The notes below the pieces were generated by a model that made no database searches, was not told where the DNA came from, and saw only the letters and a list, made by a program, of their open reading frames with translations. The translations under genes were made by a program, and so were the position numbers. Below, piece by piece: positions 39,401 through 51,250 of a stretch of 64,000 nt of DNA (positions within the stretch are counted from its first letter, which is position 1; each line of letters begins with the position of its first letter). The stretch covers positions 1,323,501 through 1,387,500 of the forward strand of contig SMMW01000606.1 in NCBI GenBank assembly GCA_004794655.1, in the 5' to 3' direction. This stretch comes from Marisa cornuarietis (lineage: Eukaryota; Mollusca; Gastropoda; Architaenioglossa; Ampullariidae).

Positions 39401-39654
39401 CTCCGAGACCCAACATGACAGAAGTGGTGACGCAAGCTGGCCAGGCCTTCGAGAACGGTGACATCAAGATTGAACTGGAAGGAAGAGTGGTTCAACTGCG
39501 CACACTGGATGCCTGCAGTGACGTGGAATGTCAGGAGGTCTTTCTGAAAGTGTCTGCTCCCCCGTCTTCAGGGCAGGAGACCAACCATCCCACGCCATGG
39601 AAAATAATGATGATCCCTGCTCTTGTAGCCATCTTCTTCGCAATCATGCTTTAA
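34387..39654 (+). CDS. Copy C: secreted cysteine-rich proprotein with C-terminal hydrophobic tail, five exons, 505 aa
   Basis: Exons: 34387-34627, 35677-35845, 36450-36633, 37995-38207 and 38944-39654; same intron phases as the other copies. The start is the first ATG of the frame; another ATG lies two codons later. A signal peptide (VFSWMLWLMLQC) precedes CDPNTGPAG. Exon 2 has YCYYQCML and a longer Pro/Thr/Ser stretch before ECY. Exon 3 has GTDCNWYRNCLEKKFPCAGG and the second Cys in EKFCNAY. Exon 4 is one codon shorter than in A, B and D and has SCYLQPDNGAPSIC. Exon 5 has RSKR (residues 299-302) and RIVKR (343-347), then YWQGETNASL, VTWFAYGQ and ACSDVEC. It ends after SSGQET with a terminal hydrophobic run to the last residue, compatible with a GPI signal. 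N-glycosylation sequons include NDT, NAS, NWT and NMT. GT repeats sit very close to the exon 2 donor and exon 3 acceptor. Confidence 0.72.
35852..35896 (+). repeat. (TG)n microsatellite just after the exon 2 donor of copy C
   Basis: About 22 TG units starting 7 bases after the GT donor at 35846; a second GT tract follows near 35909-35928. Confidence 0.9.
36360..36404 (+). repeat. (TG)n microsatellite just before the exon 3 acceptor of copy C
   Basis: About 22 TG units ending 46 bases before exon 3 (36450), followed by a TTCTTCTTGTTTTT pyrimidine tract and the acceptor AG at 36448-36449. Confidence 0.9.
38717..38770 (+). repeat. (CA)n/(CACACC)n microsatellite in intron 4 of copy C
   Basis: CA-rich tract with CACACC and pure CA parts, within the 736-bp intron between exons 4 and 5. 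Confidence 0.85.
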
Positions 39655-40222
39655 CACGCAAATTAAATACCATGTTGTCCACTTTACATGTATATAGCTA
39701 TCCCACTAACACAAAATATTTAGTTAGTTGATGTCGTTGTATGTTGCCTTTATTTCTTTTTCAAACTTATTTGATAGGTTTTTGATACTATCATGAACAC
39801 ATTTTTATTCTTTGAGAAATAACTAATTTTTTCTTTTTGCAACGTTTCGGTCATGAGATAGCAAATAATGGTCATGTATTAATGTGCTAAAAACTTTTCT
39901 TCTCGATGGAAAAGGCTAGTTTACTTTAAAAAATTCTCGTGTATATTATTAATTGTATCCACATATATTAAAGTTGAATATGCTGTTATTAGTCTGAAAG
40001 ATAATACACCTCGTGTAACGGTTTAATGAACCAAAGCTAACACAGACCCTCTTGTAGCAAACAATTTGTTTGAATACAAAGATCATGTGTGAGGGTAGAA
40101 TCCACGATTACAAATGTTACAAATGATGGGTTTTCATTTTATTTCCTTTATAATGCAGAAAAATCAACTACGGATATAATTTGTGTGAAATGTTTACTCG
40201 TTTATATTAACCAAATGAATTT

Positions 40223-40350
40223 AGTCATCTATTCTCAATTAACCAATTAAGTAATGAATGTATCATTAGGAATCTAGTATAGATTAACCAATTAAGTAAT
40301 GGATGTATCATTAGTCATCTAGTATAGATTAACCAGTTAAGTGTTATATG
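40223..40350 (+). repeat. 45-bp tandem repeat, about 2.8 copies
   Basis: Units begin at 40223, 40268 and 40313 and share ATTAACCAATTAAGTAATG and GTATCATTAG. The third unit is incomplete and diverges after AACCAGTTAAG. Confidence 0.8.
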
Positions 40351-40888
40351 ATAAATAAAATTCCGATGTTATTCTTAGTACGAGTATCAATTAACACAGA
40401 ATAGGAATTCACACGCATCTTATGAGCTTGCCAAGTGTTCATATGTTTATTTTTCAGACCTGATAGATAAAAAATACAGATAGCAGATGAAGCTCAAGGT
40501 GGTAGGTCGATCTCGTACTCAATGAAAATACATATTTATCACCGTGCTACGAGATTATGCAAAGAAACGTGTAGCGCGTTCTAGTTGATTTTTATTATCA
40601 GTAAACTACTTACACTTTAATTGTTTGTAAAGTCATAGTATGGTGGGAGCATACACGCTTGCAGAGTTGGCAGAACAGCTGACAATGTGATGGTCACCAT
40701 CTATGTATTCAATACAATCTAATAAATTATGTAGCAAATATCATTTGAAGAACAAACTTTGAATAGGAATATCTGTTAACCCAGTTTTTTTTCTCTTCTA
40801 TTAAACAGAAAGGGAATTATTGCATTATGCACGAGACTGGACTTTTTTTAAAAATGATTTTGCTTGTTTGTGTGGGGAGAAGATTGAA

Positions 40889-40940
<52 letters not shown>

Positions 40941-41873
40941 CGTGTTGAGTTCGGTTGCGCACACGGTTGTGAATGTAGAAATCTTGGAAAGCTGTACTTT
41001 AATATACTCTCTTTCTACCACTGTCTTCTTTCTATCTTTCCTACTTCATTGGTACCCTGCAGATTGTTCAGTCGCGGCAGAGTTTTGTTTATTCTGTATT
41101 GCCATAATCAGGGAATTGTGAAAAAAAAAACATCACCACACAACGAATCAATCTTCGCCACCAGTGTTCATTTTGTCCTCTTGTTTACCAACTGTATCGG
41201 CTTTGTATACAACCTGAAATTGTCATTTATCAGCCTTTCTCTTTCATGAACAGATAATGCTGTCTATTGCTTTAATGTCTCCTTCATGAAACTCCTCGAT
41301 TGTATTTAAGAACATAACTTGAGGTTTTTTCAGGTACTTTCTTTTTATCTCAATCTACGCAATCGGAAAACTATTACCTGGAGTCTACTTGAGAACAATC
41401 AAGATGCTGCTAGATGCTAATCCTTTTCTCTACATATCTTAGAGGTAGTGATGTAGAAAACGCTCGGCTATAAGCCTAAAAATACCACTGAACACTTCTA
41501 CCCACTCACCCCCACTCTTTTCTCGTTCAGCTCCGACCATTCGTTACACGTGTTAACAAGGACATTGTAAGGGTTGTGGCAAACTGTGTCGACAGGTGAG
41601 GGAGCACACTGTCCCTCCCTCGAGCTGTCAGTCCTCGTAATTCGCGACTACACGGGACTGCGTGCTGCAGGTAACTGCTGATGACACACTTTGCCAGCTA
41701 CGCCAGCCGCTGTCGTCTCGTCGCTGATGTTGCTGCTTGTTGTGCCCACATCCAGCGAGACTGACAAGGATTTAATAGGGTCACCCCTAAGAAGGAGTTT
41801 GTTGTACCTGTTAGCAGGCATGCACGCCTGTCTCTGTTTCCCGTTTCTCTGTTCGGTTTTAGCAACAGCAACT

Positions 41874-42044
41874 GCCTTTGTTCTCCCTTCATTAGCATGC
41901 CAGGTTATGTACCCAGTGAGAGAATTTTATTATCATGAGTCTAGGATTTTTTGTGCGAGCTAGGTTTCGTGGTGTATTTTCAATTTATGACCACGGAAGG
42001 TGTCACGAAGTGCCATACTCTGTGTAATGTTGCATGAGTTTATG
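41874..42044 (+). repeat. Duplicated block upstream of copy D (partner at 52143-52324)
   Basis: Shares TCTCCCTTCATTAG, TTTATGACCACG and ATACTCTGTGTAA in the same order and spacing with 52143-52324. Each block lies 1.9-2.8 kb upstream of an exon 1 (copies D and E), so it probably belongs to the duplicated unit. Confidence 0.65.
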
Positions 42045-43481
42045 ACTGACGACAATCTTAGCATATGTTTTATGACTGTCTTAGTCAGATTCGTGAATAC
42101 GAGCAGACACATGTTCTTCTCTTCCTCGATGAAGTTTCGTGCCTGTCTAGTTTCTCATCCACACATTTCTCCACTGAGTTAATAAGTCTCTGGCATATTA
42201 TTCAGAATTAATGAATGTCAATTTAAATCAATTAAGTTTCAGTTAAGTGTCAAAATCCAGTAAATATAATCACAATTCCCTACTTTCATGACACTCGTTG
42301 TCAAGTCTATTGAACAAAATGTCTTTTCAACAAAAGTTTTAGGACATATGGACAACTCTCTTTTTGTGTTCGCAGACGGTAAAAAACCTCTCCCCCAACC
42401 CCACAGAAAAATATAGCAAGATCGCTTTGTGTGTATATGTGCGGTGAGTGCGGTGCATGTGATGGGGTGTGTAAAGGTGTTTCATTGAAGTCAAAAAACG
42501 TTATTTGCCTTTACTATGTAAATACTTATTGGTTGCTCCGTGTTTTCAAGTTTCAATTTCTTCTTTGTTTGGATCAACAAGTAAAGCAACGTCCCCAGTA
42601 TCACCGGGTGTTCATCGGTCAGGAACTGTGAGGGCATGAAACATCGCGAGCTTATACAGAATCGTCTTATTAAATAATGAAAGTTGGATATCTCATAAAG
42701 AGGCCACTAAGGTGCATCAAAAATAAAAATCAAGGCACTTCAGTATTATGTGCGTAGACTACAAATAAGATGTGGCCAAGAATGCACTATACTATAAACA
42801 AACAGCATCCAAAGGTGCCAAGAGGAATCTTTGACTGTGGCATTAAAACTGACAGTGATGGAGTTCATTGGTGACCTGTGTGAAAGCTAACATTTTAATT
42901 AAGTAATTTAGCGGTGTGTTAAGTAAAGGAGCCTGTCTCTCATCAGTTCTGCCGAAACTTAACTCCAGCAAGTCACGTGGCTCAAATTGTTTTCACCCCA
43001 GGGTTCCAAGAGAATTATTTGATGTATTGTCTGCACCCTTAACTATATTTTTTTTAAAAATAAATCACTGAGTGATGAAGTGCTTCTTAGGACTGAATGG
43101 AGACACAAATTACACCCTTCATAAAAGAGGATAAAAGTCAGCCTAGATATTATTGACCTATCAGCCCTTCCATCGCTGTCTGTAATGCTGTGAAAGAAAA
43201 AAAAAATTCAAGATAAATTTATCCATCACTCCATTACTCAATCACTACACAGCCAATATTGGTTTGTACCTGAAAGATCTTGCAAATCGAACTTAATAAC
43301 GGGTCTAAATACCTAAATACTTGCCTGGAATGAGAGATGCTCTTTGGATAAAAATTATCTGAACTTTATCTGCTGCAACGAGCTGTACACAGGTTGTCAC
43401 ACCTTCGCTGTAACCAATGTGCTTAAGACAATAAATTAAAATATCGCGTAGTCTCTCTCTGTCTCTGCTCATGACACATAC

Positions 43482-43506
43482 CGTATATACAGCGCGTGAT
43501 TAAAGC
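43482..43506 (+). promoter_or_regulatory. Candidate core promoter of copy D
   Basis: GTATATACAGCGCGTGATTA, then AAGC, about 300 bases before the ATG at 43792. The same element occurs upstream of copy E (TATATATAGTGCGTGACTCA at 54688), also about 290 bases before its ATG. The conserved TATA-like core and position suggest a shared TATA box and start region. Confidence 0.4.
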
Positions 43507-43791
43507 CCGAATCCTACACAGGGCGCAACACGCGCAGCTCTACAGTCTCACAGTCCTCGTTCTGCTCGGTGAAGCCGTTTTGCGTCACTTTGTCCAACTG
43601 CCTAGGTTAACCAACAAACGGATTACCGCGACCTCACTCTCGGCTATCCTAAGCCCTCAGTGCCCCATTGTGGCAGACAAGCCTAACAGAGCAGGATAGG
43701 TCCATGGAAAGTGAGTTGACTTATTCAGGAGATAAAACTGAAGTCGTCTTTTAGTAGTTACAGGTGTGACAAGTCGTTGGCTCAGAAAAAA

Positions 43792-46700
43792 ATGTCTTCG
43801 AGATCCCTCGCTGCACTTGGATTACCTTTACTTGTGTCTTTGCTGCTGACGGAGATAAAATGTGACTGCGATCCAAAGGTGGGACCTGCGGGCAGCCTCA
43901 GGTGTATACGATCAGCCGTTTACAGCAACCAGTATCAGTATGCAACATGTCATACCAACAGCTATATCCTACAGAAATCGAAAGGTAAGCTTTTGTTAAG
44001 AATAGTCCTATATTGTCTATTTTCTGTCACAAATTATTCTACGTTATTTAAGAAATCATTGTTTTTATTTGGATGCATTATATATCTGTCCCTTACTCTT
44101 GGCATACAGGCAAGCCCGCATACATATTGACTAAATGTGACGACCTATGATTTAGAAGAGCTTGACATGAAAAAGAAAATTGAATAATGATGAAGAGGGA
44201 TTAACTATATATTATGTCTTAACCCGCAGAAAATTGTGTACTTTGATATTTATAACCTTTTTACAATGATAGAATTATTTACTATTGCACGGGATATATA
44301 TATATATATAAAATGATGTGTTGAAATGGGGGTAAAATCTTGGCATTTACAATATATCTGGACGATAGCTACGAGATCCGTGAGAATACAACGGCTGTAC
44401 TTGCATAGACATCAACACATTCTGTCTCTGATTCAGCAACAATGGTTAAAGACCAACCTGAATGGTTTTCGAAGTTTTCATATATCGGTAGATATATGCG
44501 ATGTAAACCTAACCTTCCATTAATTAATTATCCGCTACAATTCGCACTTAGATCAACAAGCGCCGCTAGCAGTGTACTACGTCACAGTAGTGCACCATTC
44601 ACAACATTGACAGCCGATCACACCAATCAGAGAGAGAGAGAGAGAGAATGAGCGACAGTTCGGGTTTTTGGACGTTGAAAGTCTGCATTTCTCGTGGTTC
44701 TGAAAAAACTGCTACTTGACAGTTAACGGCGCTCGTTGATCGCAGGTGCAAATCGAGTACTTTGCTAGCGGATAATTAATTAACGGATGGGTTTTGGAGG
44801 CTATTCAAGCTGGTCTTTAAGCCAACAATTGACACAACCGCTTTAGGTTAGATGTCTCCCGTTCCATATCCCCATACCGTTAGCATTGCCAACCACGCAG
44901 TCATTTTATTACTTATGACATGCCATAACCTTTCATGCCAGACGTTTTTAAAGTATACAATGTTGGGATGTAGGTCTCGCTGATGCTGAAGATGCTTCTC
45001 TATCAGCATGTGACAGTTAAAAATCTTCTCTACTAGGGTCCTAGCTGGCTTGAAGCCAGCCCGTTCTTCTGCTAGTAGCTCCTTGGTGGTGGTGTAATGC
45101 GAGTCTGTGTTACATGACATTTTCTTGGGTGGCTGATTAGGATTATTATTCTGTAGTTCTGACACTCTAATTGTACGTACAAAGAGGTGGCAGTGGCTTA
45201 CATATGTTAGTGTTAAAGTATACTGCATCCTACTACAACCCATCCAAGGGAAAATGGCCCCACTCCAATGTCAGAAAACTTGGGAAGCCCTTACAGAAAA
45301 TAGTGATGTTAACACGGCATCAGCAGCGAAGACTTTCCACGATGAAGGTACCGACCAGAGCCCAGTGCCTACTTGTTGGCGACCGGACCGACCCATCAGC
45401 TGTGGCTCACTTGGAGAGGAAGATGGGCGCCACCAAGCGTATAAGCCCGGAGACAGGACTGTCGGAATTGCTGTAGGGTGCGGACGTTCTACATACCAGT
45501 GGAGGTTCCTTCTCATAATATCTGCTTTAGTTCAAGTAGCACATATTTTGCTATTCCCACACTGAAGCATAACGACAGTTGTTGATTTGGGCCTAGATCT
45601 AACCGCATGTTTATTTTCCGGCTAATATCCACAGTCCTGTCTCCAGGCTTATACGCTATAAAGGAAGTACCGATAAAACATCTCCTCGTTGTACTCGGTG
45701 GCTGGAAGGCCAAGGTCGACTTCAACGCCTACCAGGAACGGTAGGTAAACGTGGCCTTGGCAAGACCAACGACAGGGGCCTCAACTCCTAGAGTTTACAC
45801 AGAGCCATCTTGGCAAAGTGGCCGTCCTCGATATCTTGTGGGTTGTAAGGTGCTGACTAAGGTGAGTCGATGGCTCTGTGTAAACTCTAGGAGTTGATGC
45901 CCCAGTCAATTAGCCTGCCGAAACCTCCGAGTGAGTGCGTAGACACATTTTTCTTGAGTTTAAAGACATAGTTATCTCCCTACCAATTTAAAGTTCATTT
46001 TATATATATTTATATGAAAGTCGGACTATATTATCTATTTGTACAAAAATGTATTGTTTTCAGGTGATCACTACTGTCTGAGAGGCAGTGCTTTTTGTTA
46101 CTATCAGTGTATGCTGGACTTGTACAACAAGGAGAATGGGACTGTGAGCTCGGACTGTCAGTGCACTTCGACATCGGCCCCAAGTACTACCCTCCAGTCA
46201 GAGTGTCAAAGGTAAAACAAAATCGCTATTTCTTTTCTGCTCCACCTACCCATGCAATACATCTGTTCCACTCCCCGGCCCCATCCTCACTATGTATCCC
46301 AAAAATTTCTCAATGTATGTTCCCTATAGATATGCACAATTTCAGTACGTAATACACTAATGAAATCGACTTTTTATAACCATGTCGATAAAGAGATTTA
46401 AATACATGTGGTAATTTTGTCTTTCAATAAATATAGTTCCATTTAGTTTTGCTGTTAAATAATTTTCTTGGAGAGGATGTGGCGCGCTGTGATTAATTTT
46501 TATACTATACTCTTCTTCCAGCTAAATGTTCGAAAAGATAGTTGATAGTTTGTAGTGCACTGCTAACTATGTCAAACTGTCGCTAACTTTTTTTGTGGAA
46601 AAACATCGTGTCTTTTGAGCAAACGGGTAGTCGAGCTGTAAGAATTCAATTATCGTTATACCATTATGACAGCCGATCTCGCTATAACATGATTTTGTTC

Positions 46701-49700
46701 AGAAACAAATTAACACACAGGAATTGGCTGTTGAAGATCTTGAGGCCTCTGGTCCCCTATTTTCTGAAATATGCAAAGATTTTGAGCTATCAACGGCAAT
46801 GTGCAGTCAAGTTATACTGGTCTCAGGCTTTACCCGTTTCCCACCCGCAGACAAGAGCGCAGCCAGCACTTTTAACGGTCTTTCGTACACCCAAGGCGAA
46901 TGACAATACCACTAGTAGATCATCAGAGAACAAGAGTACACATGTGTTGACAGTACAAGATACAAGTTTATCAAAAACTAAGAACAGAAATGAAAGAAGA
47001 ACATATCTTAGTACTACGCCACAAAACGCGATACCATACTCAAATGAACACCAAGTTAAGAAATCTCCACACCATAAAAAAAAATCCTGAAAAAAATTTT
47101 CAAGTACAGTGAACAAAAAGTGCACAAATGAATTCTTTCGCTGCTACGCTTATTTCCTTTTCTCATGTTTTGCCCCCCTGTAAAGCCTCTTTCTCTATTT
47201 CACTAACAATTAAAAAAACGTATCCTTAACTGCAATCAGTTTTTATTCATAGCAGCATAACAAAATCAGTTTTCGCATATAGATCATCAATAGTTTATTG
47301 AATGTACGAAACATAATAAGTAAACGCATATACTTCCTTAATATTTCTGGCAAAAAGAAATCACACACCCGTCAGTGACGTACACACTGTCTGGATCAGC
47401 TACCAGCAAAACCAAGAGCGACAGGAACTTTTCACGTTCCTCCCACCCTGTCGAACAGACTGCGGAGACGAACAAACTGCAGTCAGAAGAACAAACTCTT
47501 TCCACCCTCAGACCTGAAGAAAGAGTGCCGCCAGTAGATCTCGACGCTGGAGAAAGTCCAGCAAATCTCCCCCAGGCACCCTGTGGTCCGGCATGAATCT
47601 CTCCAGCAACGAATAATCTCCCCCTGACACCCCCTGTTTAAACCCGTCCTAAATGTAACTTCGGTCATGCTGTGTATTGCGCAGGACATTTCTTCTCCCA
47701 ATGGCTTCTAAGGACCTTAACATCAATCACATAAATCTACCAACCACGTGGACAACAAGATCCTCACGCCCTCTGCCTCCAACAGATCATTAGCTACCCT
47801 GTCCCCTTAGCCTAGCCAATCTCTTCTTTAAGTTTGTTAAATCAGCACTGAAATCATAATCGACATATTTAAATTAGCACGGTAGGATATGCGACAATAC
47901 TCCAGTCCCATCTCTCTAAAACATAAGTTTTAAATTAGCAGGTTGGTACATGCGGCAGTGTATACTGGTCTGTTTTCAGCTTAAACGTAACGGCATATTT
48001 TGTTTATACGATGCTGATTTTCAGTGAAAACATCTCTTATCTTTGCTTGAAGTCCTTCCGGCACGGACTGTGGCTGGTACCTGACATGTCTGGAGAGGAA
48101 ACTCAAATGCTCAGAGGGACTTGACTCATATGTCATGGCGTTTTCCCAGAAGTTATGCGCGCTTGCTGAAGGAAATGGCACGGACGTCACAGCGACTGGA
48201 TTGAGATGGCTGAACGCCACCAGAAAATGTCTCCAAGTAAGAGACACTCAGTGTTACAAGAAGGGGCAGTATTTATGAAGCGAAAATAAGTCGTTTCCCC
48301 AGGGCAAAATTGGGAACTCAAGAAGAAATGTCTTTCTCCCGAAGTTATAAGGGGATGTCCAGACCCCGCGGCCACTACTTTTTATGTTTCTTTACCCCAG
48401 GACACCTTTGATAGCGCTTTATAAATACGGTCCCAAAAGTAAAACAACATATGCGGGGTGCGGAGGCCGCTTTATAATTCTGGAAACAAGACGCTTGTCC
48501 TGCACTTCCCCATGTTGCCCCAGAGAAAGACTTACTTTTGTAAATTTGTCTTGTCTTGTCTTCATAGAGTGGAGAAAGAGGCGGGTCGGTGTTATGTCAC
48601 GGGCCAACCCTCATGTACTGGTGATAGGCGATAACCGATACGCTTTGGGCCGCCCAAGGTAAATCAAGTAAAGTTCCGAGGGGGAGATGGACACCACCCT
48701 CACATAACGCTGGCCCCGGGGAAAGTGACTTTTCTACACATTATTCCTCAGCGATCTGAGAAGGTTATAGGACGACCTGGTGGCTCATAGTGAAATTGTT
48801 CATTCGCAATTCAGTTAAAGTGTATTGCGTACACGCATGTGTCGACGTGGCTGACGGAGCAGGCAAGGGAGTAATGAGCCAGAGGCTCAAATACGACACC
48901 TCCATCCATCTTGGCTGCCTCTTTCCCATGGCTCGCAACAGTTCTAGTCATCGTGTATGCCACCATCCTCTTCTGACAGTAGTATTTTATCAGAAGGCTA
49001 ATTTTGGTTTGGGGTTCTCATTACTTAGCTTAATGTAATCCTCCCTAGTCCCGAAGAAGAACAAGCGAAATATTATCATTTCATTCTGAGAATGGTTTAT
49101 GGTTCCTGTCACGTGCACAGAATTTAGAGAGTAGACAAGTGACGTCCCCTGCATTTAAAGGAGTTACTAAACGGTTACGAGTTGTATAAATAAAATACAT
49201 GTAATACATTAAGTAAGTCTTCCCTGTCATACAAAGGTAGAGTCTGTGGTAGTGCATGTGACATAACTGGTAGTTTATTTGTTTATTTATTTATATATGC
49301 GATAATAGCTTTTCTGTGTTGTGGTTGAACACGTAGGGAGGACTTAACAGCACAGTATCGCATGGAATGATGTCGGACCTATTTTCAGGTGGAACTGGCA
49401 CCATTGCTGCTTCCTTATGAGAGCTTCACGTGCTCGGATGTCAGCGCACATGCATACGAGAAGCAGGCAGGCTGCTATTCAAAGCCTTATCAAGGTGAAT
49501 CTGGAATATGCAGTGTATCGTCTGCTGACTTTTGGAAGATTTTCTGGGCGACTAAAGACATCTTGGGTTTGAGTTTCGTGGAAAGTCTTCTGGGACTCCT
49601 GAGAGTAAGCATTTGTTGAAAATAATACAGTAAGACCAGAGTTTCCTGTTGTGATCTGAACAATAATTAAGAAATAAAAGTAAGAATGAGTAATTGTTGA

Positions 49701-50830
49701 ATATAGTACAGCAAGATCAGTGTTGTCCACTGGAAAATAAGAAATAATAAGAAATAAAACAAGGGGATTCATCGCAACACTTTTCTGAGTACACCACAGC
49801 CGTTTAACGTGTAAAAGTGAACATCAACAACCAGACGTAAAATTTCGTTAATAAGTTGTTAATACTTGAAATGTGATTATTTGCACTTTTTAAATGCTGT
49901 CTAACGGATCAAATTATTACAGTTATGTAGAAAATCATAATAAGAGCACAATGAAGTGAAATGGAAAAAAATAGGTTGTGTGTGTGCTTATATATATATA
50001 TATATATATGTGTGTTTGTATAGTATATGTGTTTGTATAGTATAAATTATAATATCATGTGAAATAATGTATCTGCACTTTTACAGACGAAGTTGAGCTG
50101 CACTGGTGGGTTGCTGTCCTTCGACTCTTCCATGTATTTGATGAACATCCGACTGCGACTTCCCCTCTCTCGCCGTAAGCGAGATGTGCCGTCTGTCTCC
50201 GGGGTTTTCATCAGACAAGAGAGTTTGGAGAAAACCCCCTTCGTCATGGCGACCAGACTCAAGCGTCAGTCTCTTCACGTGTCCGACACGAGATCCTTGC
50301 GAGCTCGACGTGCCGCAACCAACGGTATGTGGCAGGGGGAGACAAACCAGCAGCGCCTTTACCACGAGTTGGCCAACAAGGGGGCACTTTCTATCAGCAG
50401 ACTGCTGGGCTGGGATGTACAAGATGTTATGTGGTTTGCTTACGGCACAAAAACAGCAGACAGCAATGTTTTCAACGTGTCGCTTCTGTTTGCCGACCGA
50501 CATACCTACGGATTACAAAAGAACGCCTGGTCACCCCGAGTAAACACCACTGAAGCTGTCGTCAAAGCGGGGGAAACTCTTGGCAGGAGCGATACAAGAA
50601 TAATGATTAAAAATCAGAGGGCATGGATGCAAAAGTTTCAAGCTTGCTCTGATATCAATTGTCAGTTGGTATTTTACGCATCGGAACAGACAGACAGTGC
50701 GGTGAGCTCACAGGAGCCGACAAAGAGTTTACCTACAAGCAGCGCAGACAGGTGTCGTCACTGGCTCCAGTTGTCAGTACTGACTGCAGCAGAGGTAGTA
50801 CTCTTTCTCGCAGTCATTTTTAAAAATTAA
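43792..50830 (+). CDS. Copy D: secreted cysteine-rich proprotein with C-terminal hydrophobic tail, five exons, 494 aa
   Basis: Exons: 43792-43984, 46064-46211, 48053-48236, 49389-49604 and 50087-50830; intron phases 1, 2, 0, 0. The signal peptide (LAALGLPLLVSLLLTEI) precedes CDCDPKVGPAG. Exon 2 has FCYYQCML and ends ECQ where the other copies have a Tyr. Exon 3 has GTDCGWYLTCLERKLKC and QKLCALA. Exon 4 has GCYSKPYQGESGIC. Exon 5 has RRKR (residues 276-279), RLKR (304-307) and RARR (319-322), then MWQGETN, VMWFAYG and ACSDINC. It ends in a hydrophobic segment (LTAAEVVLFLAVIF) before KN, compatible with a GPI signal or tail anchor. Exons 3 and 4 are very similar to copy B at nucleotide level, including the first intron bases, pointing to recent duplication or conversion. 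LINE fragments fill part of intron 1. Confidence 0.72.
44850..45170 (-). mobile_element. Reverse transcriptase fragment in intron 1 of copy D
   Basis: Minus-strand LLAEERAGFKPARTLVEKIF and EKHLQHQRDLHPNIVYF match the reverse transcriptase block of the LINE at 12334-14115 almost residue for residue, with a small deletion before WHERLWHV. A short fossil of the same family. Confidence 0.65.
45640..45905. mobile_element. Two opposed endonuclease fragments of the same LINE family
   Basis: On the plus strand 45655-45750 reads VVLGGWKAKVDFNAYQER, an endonuclease motif. About 45788-45811 and 45869-45897 are inverted copies of CTCCTAGAGTTTACACAGAG. The right one is collinear with the minus-strand endonuclease of the LINE at 14040-14085 (AAACTCTAGGAGT). 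The two pieces therefore lie in opposite orientations. Confidence 0.5.
46212..48052 (+). other. Intron 2 of copy D, long
   Basis: 1.84 kb, against about 0.36-0.6 kb for intron 2 of B and C. A 165-codon open frame at 46593-47090 lies here, but it has a basic, low-complexity C-terminus and no recognisable motif. It is not supported as a gene. Confidence 0.4.
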
Positions 50831-51213
50831 AGCATGTAAACTATTTTTGAACGTTTTATCACTTCGAAAGTAGACTACAGGACGAATGAACTTATAAAGT
50901 GACTTCATGATATTGAAAAGATGTTTTGTTTCCTCAATATTGTTTTCGACACGGAAGCTTTTGGGCAAAATACATATATATTTGGGTGCAAGTGTAATGT
51001 ACAGTTCGTATGCCTTTCTGCTGGAAAGTTCATTTTTTTCGAAACTATTTGAATACATTTGTCAATCAAAACTTTAAACCAATGAAAGAATACAGTAACA
51101 ATAATGCTATATGTTTGTATGCCTATAGTAAACTAAAAGGTTATAAATGTCCTGTTTGCACTTGCTGTTCTCAGTGAAGCTCTCTCTCTCTCTCACTCAC
51201 ACACACTTGCCAT

Positions 51214-51250
51214 GAGATAGCCTTAGTCGCTGACTTGGCATAAAGCAACA
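51214..51250 (+). repeat. SINE-like tail segment (second of three)
   Basis: GAGATAGCCTTAGTCGCTGA, then CTTGGCATAAAGCAACA. Same core as at 10034 and 63138. Confidence 0.5.

Larger units (their letters stand above)
39655..43481. other. Intergenic region between copies C and D
   Basis: No intact gene. It contains the 45-bp tandem repeat at 40223-40350, a (TG)n tract at 40893-40936, a block at 41874-42044 that recurs upstream of copy E, and a possible decayed reverse transcriptase piece near 43110-43430 (SQPRYY.PISPS, then WFVPERSCKSNL) too weak to list separately with confidence. Confidence 0.45.

Noticed and set aside
41691..41963. Frame with a signal-peptide-like start (VVSSLMLLLVVPTSS)
   Set aside because: It has no ATG in that frame at the start and lacks the family Cys motifs. 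It could be a relic of an exon 1 but this cannot be supported.
45171..45565. Overlapping 101- and 103-codon plus-strand frames in intron 1 of copy D
   Set aside because: No motif or family resemblance. They sit among LINE fragments and probably are decayed transposon sequence.
46593..47090. 165-codon open frame in intron 2 of copy D
   Set aside because: Basic, low-complexity C-terminus, no known motif, lies inside an intron, no splice or promoter support.
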